This document shows positions 38,559 to 46,831 of a stretch of DNA of 64,000 nucleotides, one piece after another. Each line of letters begins with the position of its first letter. Position 1 is the first letter of the stretch. Source of the stretch: Streptomyces sp. NRRL F-5126 (GTDB taxonomy: Bacteria > Actinomycetota > Actinomycetes > Streptomycetales > Streptomycetaceae); assembly GCF_000721265.1 (NCBI RefSeq), contig NZ_JOFZ01000002.1, positions 372,001 to 436,000 of the forward strand, given 5' to 3'. The notes beneath the pieces were generated by a model that saw nothing but the letters and a program-made list of their open reading frames with translations, did not search any database and was not told the DNA's origin. The translations under genes were made by a program, and so were the position numbers.

Positions 38559-40031
38559 TCAGCCGACCGTGAGCGACGTGTCGTCCACGACGAAGGACGT
38601 CTGCAGCTTCGACCCCTCCGTGGCGGTGAACCGCAGCGTGACGTCCTGCCCCGCGTACGCGCTCAGGTCGGCGGTGTGCTGCTGGTACCCGCTCATCGCG
38701 TCCGTGTTGGACCAGCTGCCCACCGTGGCGAGCACAGCACCGGACGAGCCGAGCACCTGCACCTTCATGGTGTCGTAGGGGGTGGTGCCGGTCTCCGCCG
38801 TGTCGATGTGCAGCCAGTAGCCGAGCGTCGCCGTGCAGCCGGCGGGGAGCGACACCGTCTGGGACAGCGTGTTGGTGGTCGCCCGCCCGTACCCGTCGAG
38901 CCAGGCCATGGCGGAGCCGGAGCGCGGCGCCTCGGCCGGATCGGACGAGATCACCTTGTCGGAGGCGGACCAGCCGGTGCTGCCCGACTCGAAGCCCGGG
39001 TTGGCCAGGAGCTGGCCGGCGTCGCACCCCTGCCCGCCGCCGGGAGGCGGATTCGTGCCGCCCGAGGAACCGTCGCCCGAGAGCCAGGCGGTGGCGTTGA
39101 GGGCGAGCGCCGCGTTGGTGCCGCCCGTGTCGTTCCAGCCGTCGTAGAGGTTGTCGCCCGGGTGGCCCGTGCCGTCGTCGATCGGCGAGCTGTCGCCCCA
39201 GACAGCCACACGGCCGCTGCCGAACGTGCTGGTCACGAAGAAGGCGCCGGTGGTGCCCGAGGTGTCGGCGCCCGCCTTCCACACCAGGCCCTTGACGTCC
39301 GGGTTGTCGCCCGGCTTCAGCGTGAACGTCGTGCCGTCGGCGATGGTGGAGCCCGTGACCTTGCCGAAGGGGCCGTTCAGCACCGGGTCCGAGCTGTCGC
39401 TGATGGCGCGCGGGGTGCCGGAGCCGATGTCCACGGAGTCCACGGAGAAGCCGAACGGGTCGGTGTCGTCGACGCCGTTGTCCGTCATCAGGTCGTTGAT
39501 GACCTTGGGCGAGTCGTACCCGTCGTTGTTGCGGTCGCTGCCCGTGTGGTCGGAGATCAGGAAGAGGCCGCCGCCGTTCTGCACGAACTTCATGATCGCG
39601 GACTTCTCCGCGCTGGTGAGGCGGATGTTCGGCTCCGGCAGCACGAACGTGTCGAAGTTCTTCAGGTCGAGCGCGCCAGAGCCGCCGTAGGTGATGGTCG
39701 AGCCGGACGGGAGGGTGTCGAGCGTGTAGCCGCCCGCGCGCTGGAGCGCGACCCCCCAGGACGACAGGGCGCCCGTCCAGTCCGTCTCCCGGGACGGCGA
39801 CGCGTTCTCGCCGAGCGGGTCCGGCTGGCTGGTGCTGATGACCCAGTCGGCGTTGCCCGCCGTCTCGGCCTCGGTGTTGTCGAAGAGCACGCGGTGCGTG
39901 GCGGCCGCGGCGGGGGCGGGGGCGGCCGGAGCCGTGGCGGCCTGGGCGGTGGTGAGCGAACCCGCGGCGAGCAGGCCGAGCGACGTCGCCGCCGCGGCCA
40001 TCAGCAGGCGGGACCTGCGCGATCGGAGCAT
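38559..40031 (-). CDS. Secreted two-domain protein: amidotransferase-like fold plus galactose-binding-like domain
   Basis: Extracellular protein of 490 aa. The signal peptide is clear (RSRRSRLLMAAAATSLGLL, cleavage near AQAATA, residue 31). Residues 45-320 contain a class I glutamine-amidotransferase-like fold: VLFDNTEAETAG at the start, FVQNGGGLFLISDHTG in the middle and SGRVAVWGDSSPIDD late. No catalytic Cys is seen, so it may bind rather than hydrolyse. A Pro/Gly linker (NPPPGGGQG) leads to a C-terminal beta-sandwich (residues 345-490) ending in FVVDDTSLTV, typical of carbohydrate-binding modules. Start ATG 40031 follows GGAGG. Function unknown; an exported surface or polymer-binding role is inferred. 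Confidence 0.75.
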   Translation of the reverse strand: MLRSRRSRLLMAAAATSLGLLAAGSLTTAQAATAPAAPAPAAAATHRVLFDNTEAETAGNADWVISTSQPDPLGENASPSRETDWTGALSSWGVALQRAGGYTLDTLPSGSTITYGGSGALDLKNFDTFVLPEPNIRLTSAEKSAIMKFVQNGGGLFLISDHTGSDRNNDGYDSPKVINDLMTDNGVDDTDPFGFSVDSVDIGSGTPRAISDSSDPVLNGPFGKVTGSTIADGTTFTLKPGDNPDVKGLVWKAGADTSGTTGAFFVTSTFGSGRVAVWGDSSPIDDGTGHPGDNLYDGWNDTGGTNAALALNATAWLSGDGSSGGTNPPPGGGQGCDAGQLLANPGFESGSTGWSASDKVISSDPAEAPRSGSAMAWLDGYGRATTNTLSQTVSLPAGCTATLGYWLHIDTAETGTTPYDTMKVQVLGSSGAVLATVGSWSNTDAMSGYQQHTADLSAYAGQDVTLRFTATEGSKLQTSFVVDDTSLTVG

Positions 40032-40209
40032 CCGTCAACCTCCGTGTGGGGCGGGGGAATGAGCTCTGCGGGGATACTCTGCGCGCGTAGACCCGGAAAC
40101 GGAAGACCGCACACACGACCACTGGGTGAACGTCCGGTCCCGGCCCCGCCCCGTCGCACCGGGTCGGGCGGGCACAAAGGAGGCCCGCGGCGTGCTGGAC
40201 GGCGCGCTT

Positions 40210-40228
40210 GTGGGTACGCCGTACCCAC
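40210..40228. promoter_or_regulatory. 8-bp inverted repeat upstream of the anti-anti-sigma gene
   Basis: GTGGGTAC-GCC-GTACCCAC is a perfect dyad 26 bp before the ATG. Its left arm contains GGGTAC, the -10 form of sigma-B-type promoters in Streptomyces, but no matching -35 at proper spacing was seen. It could be an operator or an mRNA hairpin. Confidence 0.45.
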
Positions 40229-40254
40229 GTCGGGCCCGAGCCGAGGAGTGCGTG

Positions 40255-40614
40255 ATGACTGAGGAACTGCGGGTGGAGATCGTCGAGGAGCACGGCCGCC
40301 TCGCGGTGGCGGCGGTGGCCGGGGAACTCGACATCGCCACCGCCGGTGACCTGCACACACGCGTCAGCGCGGCGCTGGCCGCCCACCAGGACCTGATCCT
40401 CGACCTGGCGGAGGTGGGGTTCTGTGACTCCTCCGGCTTCAACGCGCTGCTGCGCGTGCGGCGGCGCGTGGGGGAGACGGGCGGGCGGCTGGCGCTCGCC
40501 GCGCCGCCGGTGCAGGTGGAACGCCTGCTCGCGCTCAGCGGCGGTGGCCACGAGCTGTTCGCCGTGCACGCGAGCCGAGCCGAGGCGCTCGCCGCCTACG
40601 ATGCCGGCTCCTGA
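40255..40614 (+). CDS. STAS-domain anti-sigma factor antagonist
   Basis: SpoIIAA/RsbV-like protein of 119 aa filling one STAS domain. Family members bind an anti-sigma kinase and free a sigma factor; phosphorylation on Ser inactivates them. The site reads FCDSSGFNALL with Ser59 in the phosphorylated position. Start ATG 40255 behind GAGGAG. Its 3' end overlaps the convergent RsbU-type phosphatase gene by 19 bp, and that enzyme class dephosphorylates exactly this protein class, so the two may act together. This partnership is inferred. Confidence 0.9.
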   Translation: MTEELRVEIVEEHGRLAVAAVAGELDIATAGDLHTRVSAALAAHQDLILDLAEVGFCDSSGFNALLRVRRRVGETGGRLALAAPPVQVERLLALSGGGHELFAVHASRAEALAAYDAGS

Positions 40615-41918
40615 GCGGCAGGCAGGCGCAGGGCCAGCAGCGCGATGTCGTCGTGGGAGTCGGCGGCCAGGCCCGTGAGCAGCTCGTCGCAGAGCACGTC
40701 CAGGTCGTGGTGGACGAGCGCGGCGGCGTGCTGGCGCAGCCGGGTCAGGCTCTGGTCCAGGGATTCGCCCCGGCGCTCGATCAGCCCGTCCGTGTACAGG
40801 AGCAGGGTGCCGCCAGGGGGCAGCGGCGTGTTGGCGCTCTGCCGCTCGACGTGCGGGTCGACGCCGAGGAGCATGCCGTGGGCGTCCTCCAGGTAGGAGG
40901 TGTCGCCGTCGGGCGTGATCAGGAGCGGCGGCGGGTGCCCCGCGCGCGCCCAGTCCAGCTCGTACGGGCCGCCCACCGGTCCCTTGAGCAGCCCGTAGAC
41001 GCACGTCGCCGTCTGGTTCGGGTAGAGGGCGCTGGCGGCGGTGTCCAGGCGGGCGAGGATCTTGCCCGGCGGCTCCTGCCGGTCGCACGCGATGCCGCGC
41101 AGCATGTTCCGCAGCTGGCTCATCGTCACGGCCGCCCGCAGGTCGTGGCCCGTCACGTCGCCGATGATCAGCGTGGTGTCCCCCTGCGGGAGGACGAAGC
41201 TGTCGTACCAGTCCCCGCCGACCTGCGCGGTGGCTGCGGCCGGTGCGTAGCGCGCCGCGATCCCGAGGCCGCCCACGACCGGCAGCACGGGCGGCAGCAG
41301 CGAGCGCTGCATGCGCGCGGCGATCGCCTGCGTCTCGGTGTGCAGCCGCGCGTTGTCCACGGCCAGAGCGATCCGGTGGGTCAGGTCGTCCACCAGCGCC
41401 AGGTCGCTCTCGGTGAGCGGTGGACGACCCGCGTCGCGGACCACGGTCAGCGCCCCGAGCACCCGTCGGCGGGCCCGCAGCGGCGCCACGATCAGCGTCT
41501 CGCCGCCCAGCCGTTCGAACAGGTCGATGTCGATCGCGTGCAGAGCGTCGGGAACCGTCTCGGGCGCGGGCATCCGATCGGCGGAAAGCAGCAGCGGGCC
41601 CGCGCCGCGCAGCACCCGCGACAGCGGCCCGGACGCGGTGCCTGCCGCCACCGGCAGCGCGCCCGTCAGGCCGGTCAGCACGGCGGCGGGGTCGTGGTGC
41701 GCCACGCAGACGCGGTCCAGCCGGCCCTCCTCGTCCATCAGGTCGGCGACACACCAGTCGGCCAGCGCCGGGACCAGCACCCGGCACAGGCGGCGCAGCC
41801 CCTCGACCGCGTCGAGGGTGCTGGAGAGCACCGCCGCCGCCTGGTTGAGCAGCGTCAGCCGGTCGAGCGCGGCCTGGAGGGCCGCGTCAACGTCGTATTC
41901 GTCTTCTCCGTCTTCCAT
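40596..41918 (-). CDS. GAF-PP2C serine phosphatase (RsbU/SpoIIE type)
   Basis: 440-aa cytosolic regulator. A GAF domain (residues 20-195) precedes a PPM/SpoIIE phosphatase domain. Metal-binding motifs are visible: AQVGGDWYDSF, LIIGDVTGHDLRAA, LYTDGLIERRG and the terminal DSHDDIALLAL. Such enzymes dephosphorylate STAS antagonists in partner-switching cascades; the convergent gene at 40255 encodes a candidate substrate. The ATG is 24 bp after the stop of a frameshifted GAF gene, indicating a former or present operon. Confidence 0.9.
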   Translation of the reverse strand: MEDGEDEYDVDAALQAALDRLTLLNQAAAVLSSTLDAVEGLRRLCRVLVPALADWCVADLMDEEGRLDRVCVAHHDPAAVLTGLTGALPVAAGTASGPLSRVLRGAGPLLLSADRMPAPETVPDALHAIDIDLFERLGGETLIVAPLRARRRVLGALTVVRDAGRPPLTESDLALVDDLTHRIALAVDNARLHTETQAIAARMQRSLLPPVLPVVGGLGIAARYAPAAATAQVGGDWYDSFVLPQGDTTLIIGDVTGHDLRAAVTMSQLRNMLRGIACDRQEPPGKILARLDTAASALYPNQTATCVYGLLKGPVGGPYELDWARAGHPPPLLITPDGDTSYLEDAHGMLLGVDPHVERQSANTPLPPGGTLLLYTDGLIERRGESLDQSLTRLRQHAAALVHHDLDVLCDELLTGLAADSHDDIALLALRLPAAQEPAS

Positions 41919-41942
41919 GACCGCCTCGCTTTCCCTGCCGGG

Positions 41943-42398
41943 TCAGACGTCGAGGGCGCCGGTCTCGCAGACCTGCCGGGCCAGGTCGCGCATCTTGGCG
42001 TAGCGCTCCATGATGATGCCCATCGCCGCGCCGATGGTGTGGCGGCCGGCCGTCTCGCTCTCTTCGGTGAAGGCAGCCGGCTTGCGCGAGTACATGTTCA
42101 GCGCGCCGAAGGCACGCTCCTGCGCGCAGGGGGGGAAGCCCCGTCATGCTGCCGATGCCCGGTTGCCGCGCGTCGGGGACGTAGCGGGGCCGCCGTGGCT
42201 GGTGGTCGTCGAGGTCGCAGATGCGGAGGACGCGCTCGTCCCCCATGTGCCGGACCGCGTCGAAACACGGGCCCTCGCCGTCGGCCTCCTGGAGTTCGTC
42301 CGACTGGACGACCGCCGCGTCGGTGGGCGCGAGCGTCTCGACGTGCTGCCCGTGGACCACCAGGATGCCGGCCGTGTCACGTAGTTCTGCCAGTCCAT
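41943..42398 (-). pseudogene. GAF-domain protein gene with two compensating frameshifts
   Basis: A good start (ATG 42398 behind GGAAGGAAC, giving MDWQNY) opens one frame. Within a few codons the recognisable GAF sequence is in another frame (AELRDTAGILVVHGQ, then DELQEADGEGPCFDAVRHMG). The tail GALNMYSRKPAAFTEES to ETGALDV is back in the first frame. The second shift maps to seven consecutive G (42129-42135). The net change is zero, so a full-length ~151-aa GAF protein like those paired with streptomycete RsbU enzymes is readable only with both corrections. It may be a pseudogene, a phase-variable gene or sequencing error. Confidence 0.75.
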
Positions 42399-42677
42399 GA
42401 CGTTCCTTCCGTCGCGGCGGCGCCGTACGGCGACACTGTGCGGCGTAGGCCGTGCGGGTGCCGTGTGCCCGCCGCTGCCCGGCCGCCGACCCGGACCCGC
42501 CGAGCCGGCGCCCGTCACCGTCGAGACCGGGCCCGCCAGGGACGTGGCGGCGACATCTTCGAGCGCCACCGCCCCCGCGTCCCGCGAAGGCCGCGCCGGT
42601 CGCCGCCCCGAAAACGAGAGGCGGCACGAGCCCAGCGGCAAAGCCGGCCCGGGATGCCGTGCCACGGGCCGCCCGGG
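42399..42677. other. Gene-free gap upstream of the GAF gene
   Basis: 279 bp of GC-rich sequence. Open frames exist on both strands but lack ribosome sites and any family resemblance. No hairpin or known operator stands out. Confidence 0.35.
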
Positions 42678-43142
42678 TCACGCGGCGCGCGCCGACGAGG
42701 CGACAGCTCCGTAGGTGGCCAGGCCGTACAGGATGTGCGGTACGACGTCGGACGCCCAGTCCCGTCCCGACCAGGTGCGCGGGTCGGTGATGCCGAGACG
42801 CGTCATCGGCAGGTCGTCGGCCACCATGGCCAGCAGCCCGGTGATCACGCCCCCGAGCACGAGGGGTGGCCGGAGCCCGGCCCGGTGGAGCAGCGACACG
42901 GCGACGCCGGTCCCCGTGCCGATGGCGATCCCCGAAAGGGCGCCGAGGCCCGTGAGCCGGTTGTCCCGGCCGTCCGTGTCCGGCAGGGGGTGCCCCGCAC
43001 GTTCGGTGATCCTCTCCACCGTGTCCTCGGGGGTGGAGCTCGCCGGCCTTCCGCGCACGGCCATGTCGGCGTAGGTCACGGCGTTCAGCACGGTCGTGCC
43101 CGCGGCCCCCGCGACGCAGCCACGCAGGATGGATCCGATCAT
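42678..43142 (-). CDS. Small conserved-looking membrane protein, function unknown
   Basis: About 154 aa with two to four hydrophobic segments: ILRGCVAGAAGTTVLNAVTY at the start, LGALSGIAIGTGTGVAVSLL and LVLGGVITGLLAMVA in the middle, and VPHILYGLATYGAVAS at the end. The segment between the first two is hydrophilic (RPASSTPEDTVERITERAG) and probably faces one side of the membrane. No family recognised. ATG 43142 is chosen; ATG 43160 adds six basic residues. Divergent from selA, so the 248-bp gap should hold both promoters. A link to selenium metabolism is not supported by anything seen. Confidence 0.65.
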   Translation of the reverse strand: MIGSILRGCVAGAAGTTVLNAVTYADMAVRGRPASSTPEDTVERITERAGHPLPDTDGRDNRLTGLGALSGIAIGTGTGVAVSLLHRAGLRPPLVLGGVITGLLAMVADDLPMTRLGITDPRTWSGRDWASDVVPHILYGLATYGAVASSARAA

Positions 43143-43390
43143 GCGCCGCCGGGTTCCCATGTCCCGGCGACCGAAACGGCCGCAGTCCGGCCGTGGCGGC
43201 GCCGGCGTGCGGGAGGGTTGGCGCCGCCGTCCCGGGGCAGTCGGTGCGCTGTCCGACGCGGCACCGCCCGCGGCGCCGACAGCGCGCCTAGTGTGTGGGG
43301 CGCGCAGGCGGCTTCCCGTCGGGGCGGACGTACACGGTCCCGCCCACTCGCACGGGTACGCGGAGCCGGTGGAGTCAGGGAGGGCATGTC

Positions 43391-44746
43391 ATGGAGCACC
43401 GTGCATCCGCGGTCGCCACGGATCCGCGGCGCCTGGTGGCACGCACCGACGCGGTACTCGCCGATCCACGGCTGGCCGGCGCCGCCCTGCGGCTCGGGCG
43501 GGACCTGGTGAAGTCCGTCGTCGCCGACGCCCAGCAGCGGGTGCGCAGCGGGGAGATCGCGCCAGGCGCGCTGGCCGACGCGGCCGTCGCCGCCCTGCCG
43601 GACACGGCCGCGCGGCTGCGTCCGGTCGTCAACGCCACCGGCGTGCTGCTGCACACCAACCTGGGACGCGCCCCCCTGTCCGGCGCCGCCATGGCGGCGC
43701 TGGCGGCTGCCTCGGGCACCACCGACGTCGAACTCGACCTGGCCACCGGGCAGCGGTCGGGGCGAGGCCGCTCGGCGCTCGCCGCCCTCACGGCGGCGGT
43801 ACCGGCAGCGGAGGCGGCGCACGTGGTGAACAACGGGGCCGCGGCGCTCGTGCTGGCCGCGACCTCTCTCGCCGCGGGCAAGGAGATCATCGTCAGCCGG
43901 GGGGAGATGGTCGAGATCGGCGACGGCTTCCGCATCCCCGACCTGCTGGTGTCCACGGGCGCCCGGCTTCGCGAGGTGGGCACCACCAACCGCACCACGC
44001 GCGCCGACTACGCGGCGGCCGTGGGTCCCGAGACCGGCTTCATCCTCAAGGTGCACCCGTCCAACTTCCGCATCACCGGCTTCACCAGGGGCGCCGACGT
44101 CGGCGAGCTTCGCGGGCTCGGAGTGCCCGTCGTCGCCGACATCGGATCCGGGCTGCTGCGGGCGGAACCGCTGCTGCCGGACGAACCGCACGCACAAGGC
44201 CGGCTGGAAGCGGGCGCCGACGTGGTCACCGCCAGTGGCGACAAGCTGCTCGGCGGACCCCAGTGCGGCCTCGTACTCGGCCGCACCGACCTGGTGCGTA
44301 CGCTCGCCCGCCACCCGCTGGCCCGTGCGCTGCGCGTCGACAAGCTGACGTTCGCCGCGCTCGAAGCCACCCTGCGCGGCCCGCACACCCCCACCCATCA
44401 GGCCCTGCACGCCGCCCCAGGCACCCTGCGGGAGCGTGCCGGACGACTGGCGGACGGGCTGAAGGCGGAGGGGATCGACGCGCGTGCGGTCGACTGCGAG
44501 GCCGCGGTCGGCGGTGGCGGCGCGCCGGGGGTCACCCTGCCGAGCGCGGCGGTGTCACTGCCGGAACCGTATGCGGCGGCGCTGCGCGGCGGCCGGTACG
44601 CCGTGCTGGGACGCGTGGAGAGCGGCCGGTGCCTGCTGGACCTGCGCACCGTCCCTCCGGAGGCCGACACGGCCCTGGCGGACGCCGTGAGGGCAGCCGG
44701 CACGGCCCTCACGTCCGCCGCGACCACCGGCACGCGGGCGCGGTGA
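43391..44746 (+). CDS. selA: L-seryl-tRNA(Sec) selenium transferase
   Basis: PLP enzyme converting seryl-tRNA(Sec) to selenocysteyl-tRNA(Sec) with selenophosphate; a decamer in characterised bacteria. 451 aa, normal length. The N-terminal tRNA-binding region (residues 1-75) is followed by NATGVLLHTNLGRAPL and the PLP fold. The Schiff-base lysine is Lys285 in TASGDKLLGGPQCG. REVGTTNRTTRADY is also typical of SelA. ATG 43391 follows GGGAGGG. Its stop overlaps an in-frame GTG before selB by 4 nt. With selB, tRNA-Sec and selD it forms a complete Sec insertion set. Confidence 0.95.
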   Translation: MEHRASAVATDPRRLVARTDAVLADPRLAGAALRLGRDLVKSVVADAQQRVRSGEIAPGALADAAVAALPDTAARLRPVVNATGVLLHTNLGRAPLSGAAMAALAAASGTTDVELDLATGQRSGRGRSALAALTAAVPAAEAAHVVNNGAAALVLAATSLAAGKEIIVSRGEMVEIGDGFRIPDLLVSTGARLREVGTTNRTTRADYAAAVGPETGFILKVHPSNFRITGFTRGADVGELRGLGVPVVADIGSGLLRAEPLLPDEPHAQGRLEAGADVVTASGDKLLGGPQCGLVLGRTDLVRTLARHPLARALRVDKLTFAALEATLRGPHTPTHQALHAAPGTLRERAGRLADGLKAEGIDARAVDCEAAVGGGGAPGVTLPSAAVSLPEPYAAALRGGRYAVLGRVESGRCLLDLRTVPPEADTALADAVRAAGTALTSAATTGTRAR

Positions 44747-44751
44747 ACCCC

Positions 44752-46563
44752 ATGTACGTCATCGCCACCGCCGGCCATGTGGACCACGGCAAGTCGGCGC
44801 TGGTGCGCGCGCTCACCGGGATGGAGCCCGACCGCTGGGCGGAGGAGCGCAGGCGGGGCATGACGATCGACCTGGGCTTCGCCTGGACGCGGTCGGCGGA
44901 CGGCGACCGCATCGCCTTCGTCGACGTGCCCGGCCACGAGCGTCTTGTCGGCAACATGCTGGCCGGGGTCGGCCCCGTACCGGCGGTGCTGCTGGTCGTC
45001 GCGGCCGACCAGGGGTGGCAGCCCCAGTCGGAGGAGCACCTGTCGGTCCTGCACGCGCTGGGCGTGCGCCACGGCGTACTCGCCGTCTCGCGCAGCGACC
45101 TCGCGGACCCTGCGGCGGTGCGGGGCGACGCGCTGGCCCGCATCGCCGCCACCTCGCTCGGCGACGTCGAGGCGGTCCCGGTGAGCGCCGTTACGGGCCG
45201 AGGCATGGCGGAACTGCGGTCGGCGCTCGACCGGCTGACGGCATCGCTGCCCGCGCCCGACACCGAAGCCGACGTCCGCTTCTGGATCGACCGCGCCTTC
45301 ACCGTCCGCGGCCGGGGCACCGTCGTCACCGGCACGCTCGGGGCCGGGACCCTGCGCGTCGGGGACCGCCTGAGCGTCGCGGGCGCAGGCGGCCACCAGG
45401 TACGGGTGCGCGGCATGCAATCGCTGAAGGAGGACAGGACCGAGGCGGGCGCCGTCGCCCGGGTCGCCGTCAACCTGCACGGGGACACCGGCGGCCTCGG
45501 CCGTGGCAGCGCCCTGCTCACCCCGGAGCGCTGGCTCACCACTGACGTGGCCGACGTGCGCCTGCACGGCGATCCGGAGGCCGAGCTGCCCCGCCGCCTC
45601 ACGTTCCACTTCGGCTCGGCCGCCGTCGAGGCAGGCGTGCGCCCGATCGGCGACGACACGGCACGGCTTTCGCTCGCCGCCGAACTGCCGCTGCGGATCG
45701 GCGACCGGGGCCTGCTGCGCGACCCGGGGCTGCGGCGGGTCGCCGCCGGCATCACCGTCCTCGACGTGAGACCGCCCCGGTTCACGCGGCGCGGGGCGGC
45801 CAGGGCCAGAGCCACCGAGCTGGCCGCGATGACGGGAACGCCCGACCCCGCGGACGAGCTGCGCCGCCGGGGCCTGCTCCGGCGCGGCGAACTGGCCGCC
45901 ATGGGCGCGCCGGTGACCGCACGAACGATGGCCGCCGAGCCGGTGGCCGGGGACTGGCTCGCCGACCCCGGGCACTGGGCGCGGCTGCGGCGGCGGCTCG
46001 CGGCGGCCGTACAGGACCACGCACGGCGAAACCCCCTCGAACCGGGGATGCCCGCGGAGGCCGCGAGGCGCGCACTCGGCCTGCCGGACCGGCTGCTCGT
46101 CGACGCGCTGGTCGCCGCCCGTGCTGAACCCGCCCTGCGGCGCCGCGGCGGACGCCTCCACATCGGCGCGGCACGCGCCGAGCTGCCCGAGGCCGTGCGG
46201 CGGGCCGTGGACGCCGTGCACGCCGAACTGGCCGAGCGGCCCTACCGGTCGCCCGAGGCCAAACGCCTCGCCGAACTGGGCCTGACGCAGAAGGCGATGG
46301 CCGCAGCGGCCGCCGCCGGCGTCCTGCTGAAGGTCGCCGACGGCATCGTGCTGCTGCCCGGCGCCGACGCGCGCGCGGCGCGCCTGCTCGCCGGGCTGGA
46401 ACAGCCCTTCACGCTCAGTCAGGCGCGCATCGCCCTCGACACGACACGCAGGGTGGCCGTCCCGCTGCTCGAACACCTCGACAGGAAAGGGCACACCGTC
46501 CGCGTCGACGAGACCCGCAGGCGCTGCGCCGGGACGGGGGCCGACGGGCAGGAACCGCGGTGA
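44752..46563 (+). CDS. selB: Selenocysteine-specific elongation factor SelB
   Basis: GTPase that delivers Sec-tRNA(Sec) to ribosomes at a UGA followed by a SECIS. About 603 aa. The EF-Tu-like domain has G1 GHVDHGKS, switch II VDVPGHE and a G4 position reading VSRSDL. It then has beta-barrels II-III (VRGRGTVVTGTLGAG). The C-terminal third (residues 340-600) carries winged-helix repeats that bind the SECIS in known SelB. ATG 44752 gives the usual N-terminus MYVIATAGHV; GTG 44743, overlapping the selA stop as GTGA, is an alternative three codons earlier. Operon with selA. Confidence 0.95.
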   Translation: MYVIATAGHVDHGKSALVRALTGMEPDRWAEERRRGMTIDLGFAWTRSADGDRIAFVDVPGHERLVGNMLAGVGPVPAVLLVVAADQGWQPQSEEHLSVLHALGVRHGVLAVSRSDLADPAAVRGDALARIAATSLGDVEAVPVSAVTGRGMAELRSALDRLTASLPAPDTEADVRFWIDRAFTVRGRGTVVTGTLGAGTLRVGDRLSVAGAGGHQVRVRGMQSLKEDRTEAGAVARVAVNLHGDTGGLGRGSALLTPERWLTTDVADVRLHGDPEAELPRRLTFHFGSAAVEAGVRPIGDDTARLSLAAELPLRIGDRGLLRDPGLRRVAAGITVLDVRPPRFTRRGAARARATELAAMTGTPDPADELRRRGLLRRGELAAMGAPVTARTMAAEPVAGDWLADPGHWARLRRRLAAAVQDHARRNPLEPGMPAEAARRALGLPDRLLVDALVAARAEPALRRRGGRLHIGAARAELPEAVRRAVDAVHAELAERPYRSPEAKRLAELGLTQKAMAAAAAAGVLLKVADGIVLLPGADARAARLLAGLEQPFTLSQARIALDTTRRVAVPLLEHLDRKGHTVRVDETRRRCAGTGADGQEPR

Positions 46564-46614
46564 GAGGGCGCGCGAAGGCCTTCCCTCCCGCTGGAACCGC
46601 CGCGGAAGCTTCAG

Positions 46615-46707
46615 CGGAGACGGACGGGAATCGAACCCGCCTGCCCGAGATCCTCGGACACCTCGGTTTTGAAGACCGGGAGGGCCACCAGGCACCCCTA
46701 CGCCTCC
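46615..46707 (-). tRNA. selC: tRNA-Sec (anticodon UCA)
   Basis: Read on the minus strand, 46707 to 46615 folds as a ~93-nt tRNA. Acceptor ends are GGAGGCG and CGTCTCC plus discriminator G (one G-U pair). The anticodon loop is CTTCAAA with anticodon TCA. A long variable arm has an 8-bp stem TGTCCGAG/CTCGGGCA (one wobble) and GAT loop. The T arm is GCGGG-TTCGATT-CCCGT. CCA is not encoded. UCA anticodon, long variable arm and position between selB and selD identify it as tRNA-Sec. It is antisense to the selB-selD transcript direction and must have its own promoter to the right. Confidence 0.93.
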
Positions 46708-46831
46708 CCGCCCCCGCCCGCCGAATCACCCGGCGGGTGCGGACCGGTCCATCAAACCGCAGCAGGACACCGATGTCGACGTACGCCCGGCGGTGTGTTC
46801 AGTCAGCCGCCCGCGACATGTGAGGAGCGCC

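Noticed and set aside
38473-41787. 1104-codon minus-strand frame
   Set aside because: Out-of-frame reading through the secreted protein and the phosphatase genes; no ribosome site or motif.
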